Source: Enterococcus canis NBRC 100695
GTDB lineage: Bacteria > Bacillota > Bacilli > Lactobacillales > Enterococcaceae
DNA length: 64,000 bases
Assembly: GCF_001544375.1 (NCBI RefSeq)
Contig: NZ_BCQJ01000001.1
Coordinates: forward strand, 144,275-208,274
Direction of reading: 5' to 3'
Made by a program: the position numbers and the translations under genes. Under the pieces are notes generated by a model. That model saw nothing but the letters and a program-made list of their open reading frames with translations, searched no databases and was not told the origin of the DNA. Shown in pieces: positions 62,970 to 64,000 of the stretch (within the stretch, counting starts at the first letter, position 1; every line of letters begins with the position of its first letter).

Positions 62970-62993
62970 CTCGATTCCTCCTCGTATAGTCCT

Positions 62994-63022
62994 ATTCTAT
63001 CGATTGAGAAGAAGAAAGACAA
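62994..63022 (-). promoter_or_regulatory. Promoter of the GH73-LysM gene
   Basis: TTGTCT (63017-63022), 17-base spacer and TAGAAT (62994-62999). Confidence 0.75.
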
Positions 63023-63075
63023 TTATTCTCACTCGTTTTCATCTAATTGTAAAAATCTGAAAAAGGCTCATTAAG

Positions 63076-63106
63076 CGAAAATCAGCGAGAAATCCACGAA
63101 AATCAG
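63076..63106 (+). repeat. Phased direct repeats between divergent genes
   Basis: CGAAAATCAG occurs at 63076-63085 and again at 63097-63106, 21 bases apart, with a degenerate CGAGAAATCC (63086-63095) between. The spacing of about one helical turn per copy is typical of a response-regulator operator. It is upstream of lemA and of the divergent GH73-LysM gene. Confidence 0.5.
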
Positions 63107-63137
63107 TCTTTAGAATGAGATTTTTATATTACAGCTA

Positions 63138-63146
63138 TGTTACAAT
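63138..63146 (+). promoter_or_regulatory. Extended -10 promoter of lemA
   Basis: TGTTACAAT, with no clear -35 box; the repeats at 63076-63106 lie about 30 bases upstream, where an activator could help. Confidence 0.5.
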
Positions 63147-63171
63147 TTAAACCATAAAGGAGGTTGTTTAA

Positions 63172-63762
63172 ATGAAACAACGTGGAAAGTTAAACATCGG
63201 TCTCGTCGTCTTAGCGATCGTTGTGTTACTAGGCATCTTCGGTGTCACCCAATATAATGGATTAGCCAAACAGGAACAGACTGTCGAGTCTGCTTGGAGC
63301 CAAGTAGAAAATGTTTATCAACGTCGTGCTGACTTAATTCCTAACTTGGTGAACTCCGTTAAAGGAAGTATGAATCAAGAACAAAAGGTATTTGGCGATA
63401 TTGCCAAAGCACGTGAAGCATACGGAAAAGCCGGCAGCTCAGAAGAACAAGTTGAAGCAGCACAACAATTGGATCAATCTGTTGGGACGTTGATTAATGT
63501 AATCAATGAAAATTACCCAGACCTTAAATCAAATGAAAATGTTCAAACACTGATGACGCAATTGGAAGGAACTGAAAATCGTATTTCCGTCGAACGGAAA
63601 CGGTATAATGACGCAGTTCAAACCTACAATCAACAAGTTGTGACCTTCCCTAAAAATATCTTTGCCAATATGATGGGCTTAGGTAAGAAGCCATACTTTG
63701 AAGCACAGGAAGGCGCCGATCAAGCACCAACTGTTGACTTCGGCACCGACTCTAGTAACTAA
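63172..63762 (+). CDS. lemA: LemA family membrane protein
   Basis: A 196-residue protein with one N-terminal transmembrane helix (about 9-25, VVLAIVVLLGIFGV) and an outer helical domain. LemA motifs: YNGLAKQEQTVESAWSQVENVYQRRADLIPNLVNSVKG, LMTQLEGTENRISVERKRYNDAVQTYNQQVVTFPKNIFANMMG and KPYFEAQEGADQAPTVDF. Molecular role unknown; often next to TPM-domain or HtpX genes. AAAGGAGG precedes the ATG. The next gene starts 6 bases after the stop. Confidence 0.95.
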   Translation: MKQRGKLNIGLVVLAIVVLLGIFGVTQYNGLAKQEQTVESAWSQVENVYQRRADLIPNLVNSVKGSMNQEQKVFGDIAKAREAYGKAGSSEEQVEAAQQLDQSVGTLINVINENYPDLKSNENVQTLMTQLEGTENRISVERKRYNDAVQTYNQQVVTFPKNIFANMMGLGKKPYFEAQEGADQAPTVDFGTDSSN

Positions 63763-63767
63763 TTCTC

Positions 63768-64000
63768 GTGAGAAAATTTCTTTTATGGTTCTCGCTGCTG
63801 TTCGCCGCTGTTTGTTTCTTACCCTTTACTGCGCAGGCAGAATCGCTGCCAGAAGCACCCACTAGCTTTTATTTGGATCAACTGAATGTAATGGATACAC
63901 AAACAAAAGAGTTGATTCAACAAAAAAATCTGGTCTATAAAAGTACTTCTGAAGCGCCCCAAGTCGTAGTAGCAGTAATTGATTCAACAGACGGTGACAG
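63768..64000 (+). CDS. TPM-domain secreted/membrane protein (YgcG-like), 3' end cut by window
   Basis: About 77 residues are present, from a GTG at 63768 (V-R-K-F-L-L-W-F-S-L-L). A signal peptide runs to about residue 24 (FLPFTAQA), followed by the start of a TPM_phosphatase-type domain: TSFYLDQLNVMDTQTKELIQQKN, then APQVVVAVIDST. Genes of this type follow lemA in many Firmicutes. No strong ribosome binding site is visible, so translation is probably coupled to lemA. Confidence 0.8.
   Translation, partial: MRKFLLWFSLLFAAVCFLPFTAQAESLPEAPTSFYLDQLNVMDTQTKELIQQKNLVYKSTSEAPQVVVAVIDSTDGD

Noticed and set aside
1..64000. CRISPR array, insertion sequence, prophage, tRNA or rRNA
   Set aside because: I saw no regularly spaced direct repeats, transposase or phage genes, cloverleaf ending in CCA, or rRNA core sequences. 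XerC is the housekeeping recombinase in its normal operon, not an integrase.

Overview
The window looks like a core-chromosome segment of an Enterococcus or close Enterococcaceae relative. Evidence: the ylqF-rnhB-dprA-topA-trmFO and xerC-hslV-hslU-codY blocks, an aroE-to-pheA operon, an RqcH/EfbA-type protein, LPXTG-anchored GH101 and GH73 wall hydrolases, and pervasive GGAGG ribosome binding sites. Base composition looks higher in G+C than E. faecalis or E. faecium (judged by eye), so a species such as the E. casseliflavus/gallinarum group is possible but not shown. Almost every gene is on the minus strand, as expected for one replichore. No rRNA, tRNA, CRISPR array, transposase or prophage was seen.

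Layout: 1-1229 pyruvate formate-lyase (3' part cut off by the window edge); 1512-5989 topoisomerase IV (parE-parC); 6165-8231 CoA-binding protein, plsY and a LacX/GalM-like epimerase; 8248-11920 xerC-hslV-hslU-codY; 12114-18902 a TetR regulator, trmFO, topA, dprA, rnhB and ylqF; 19506-27368 a complete shikimate/Phe/Tyr operon, aroE-aroF-aroB-aroC-tyrA-aroA-aroK-pheA; 27704-30272 an MFS carrier and a phosphodiesterase; 30346-33017 a TrpXYZ-like ABC importer; 33372-42820 a thioredoxin-fold membrane protein, DUF1622, RqcH, LysR, alpha-carbonic anhydrase, GNAT, LCP, cysK, ispH and an alcohol-dehydrogenase-like protein; 43136-52332 an acyl-CoA gene region (frameshifted FabK-like gene, acyl-CoA dehydrogenases, thioesterase, thiolase, CoA-transferase, enoyl-CoA hydratase, hydroxyacyl-CoA dehydrogenase); 52636-54333 an adenine-deaminase-like protein; 54529-62969 secreted wall and mucin-glycan hydrolases; 63172-end lemA and a TPM-domain protein.

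The strongest discovery candidate is a pair of matching RNA leaders. One lies before the aro operon (27386-27679) and one before trpXYZ (33072-33342). Each has a good sigma-A promoter and a short leader ORF with its own ribosome binding site. The aro ORF reads ...NNYYFSYFR, rich in Tyr and Phe; the trp ORF reads ...SWQNWRR, with two Trp. Each ORF stops exactly at the foot of the first of five mutually exclusive RNA segments (1:2, 2:3, 3:4, 4:5), where 4:5 is a Rho-independent terminator, and each leader ends with a second terminator. No T-box motif is visible. This is the architecture of ribosome-mediated attenuation as in enterobacterial trp/phe operons, in a phylum where T-boxes usually do this work. 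Together they would couple Phe/Tyr synthesis and Trp uptake to aminoacyl-tRNA supply.

Other regulatory signals include a CodY-box-like site before the codY operon, a TetR operator inside its own promoter, cre sites before the GH101 gene and an acyl-CoA dehydrogenase, a shared TCTGCTATTT motif in the acyl-CoA region, and a terminator hairpin present in two near-identical copies.
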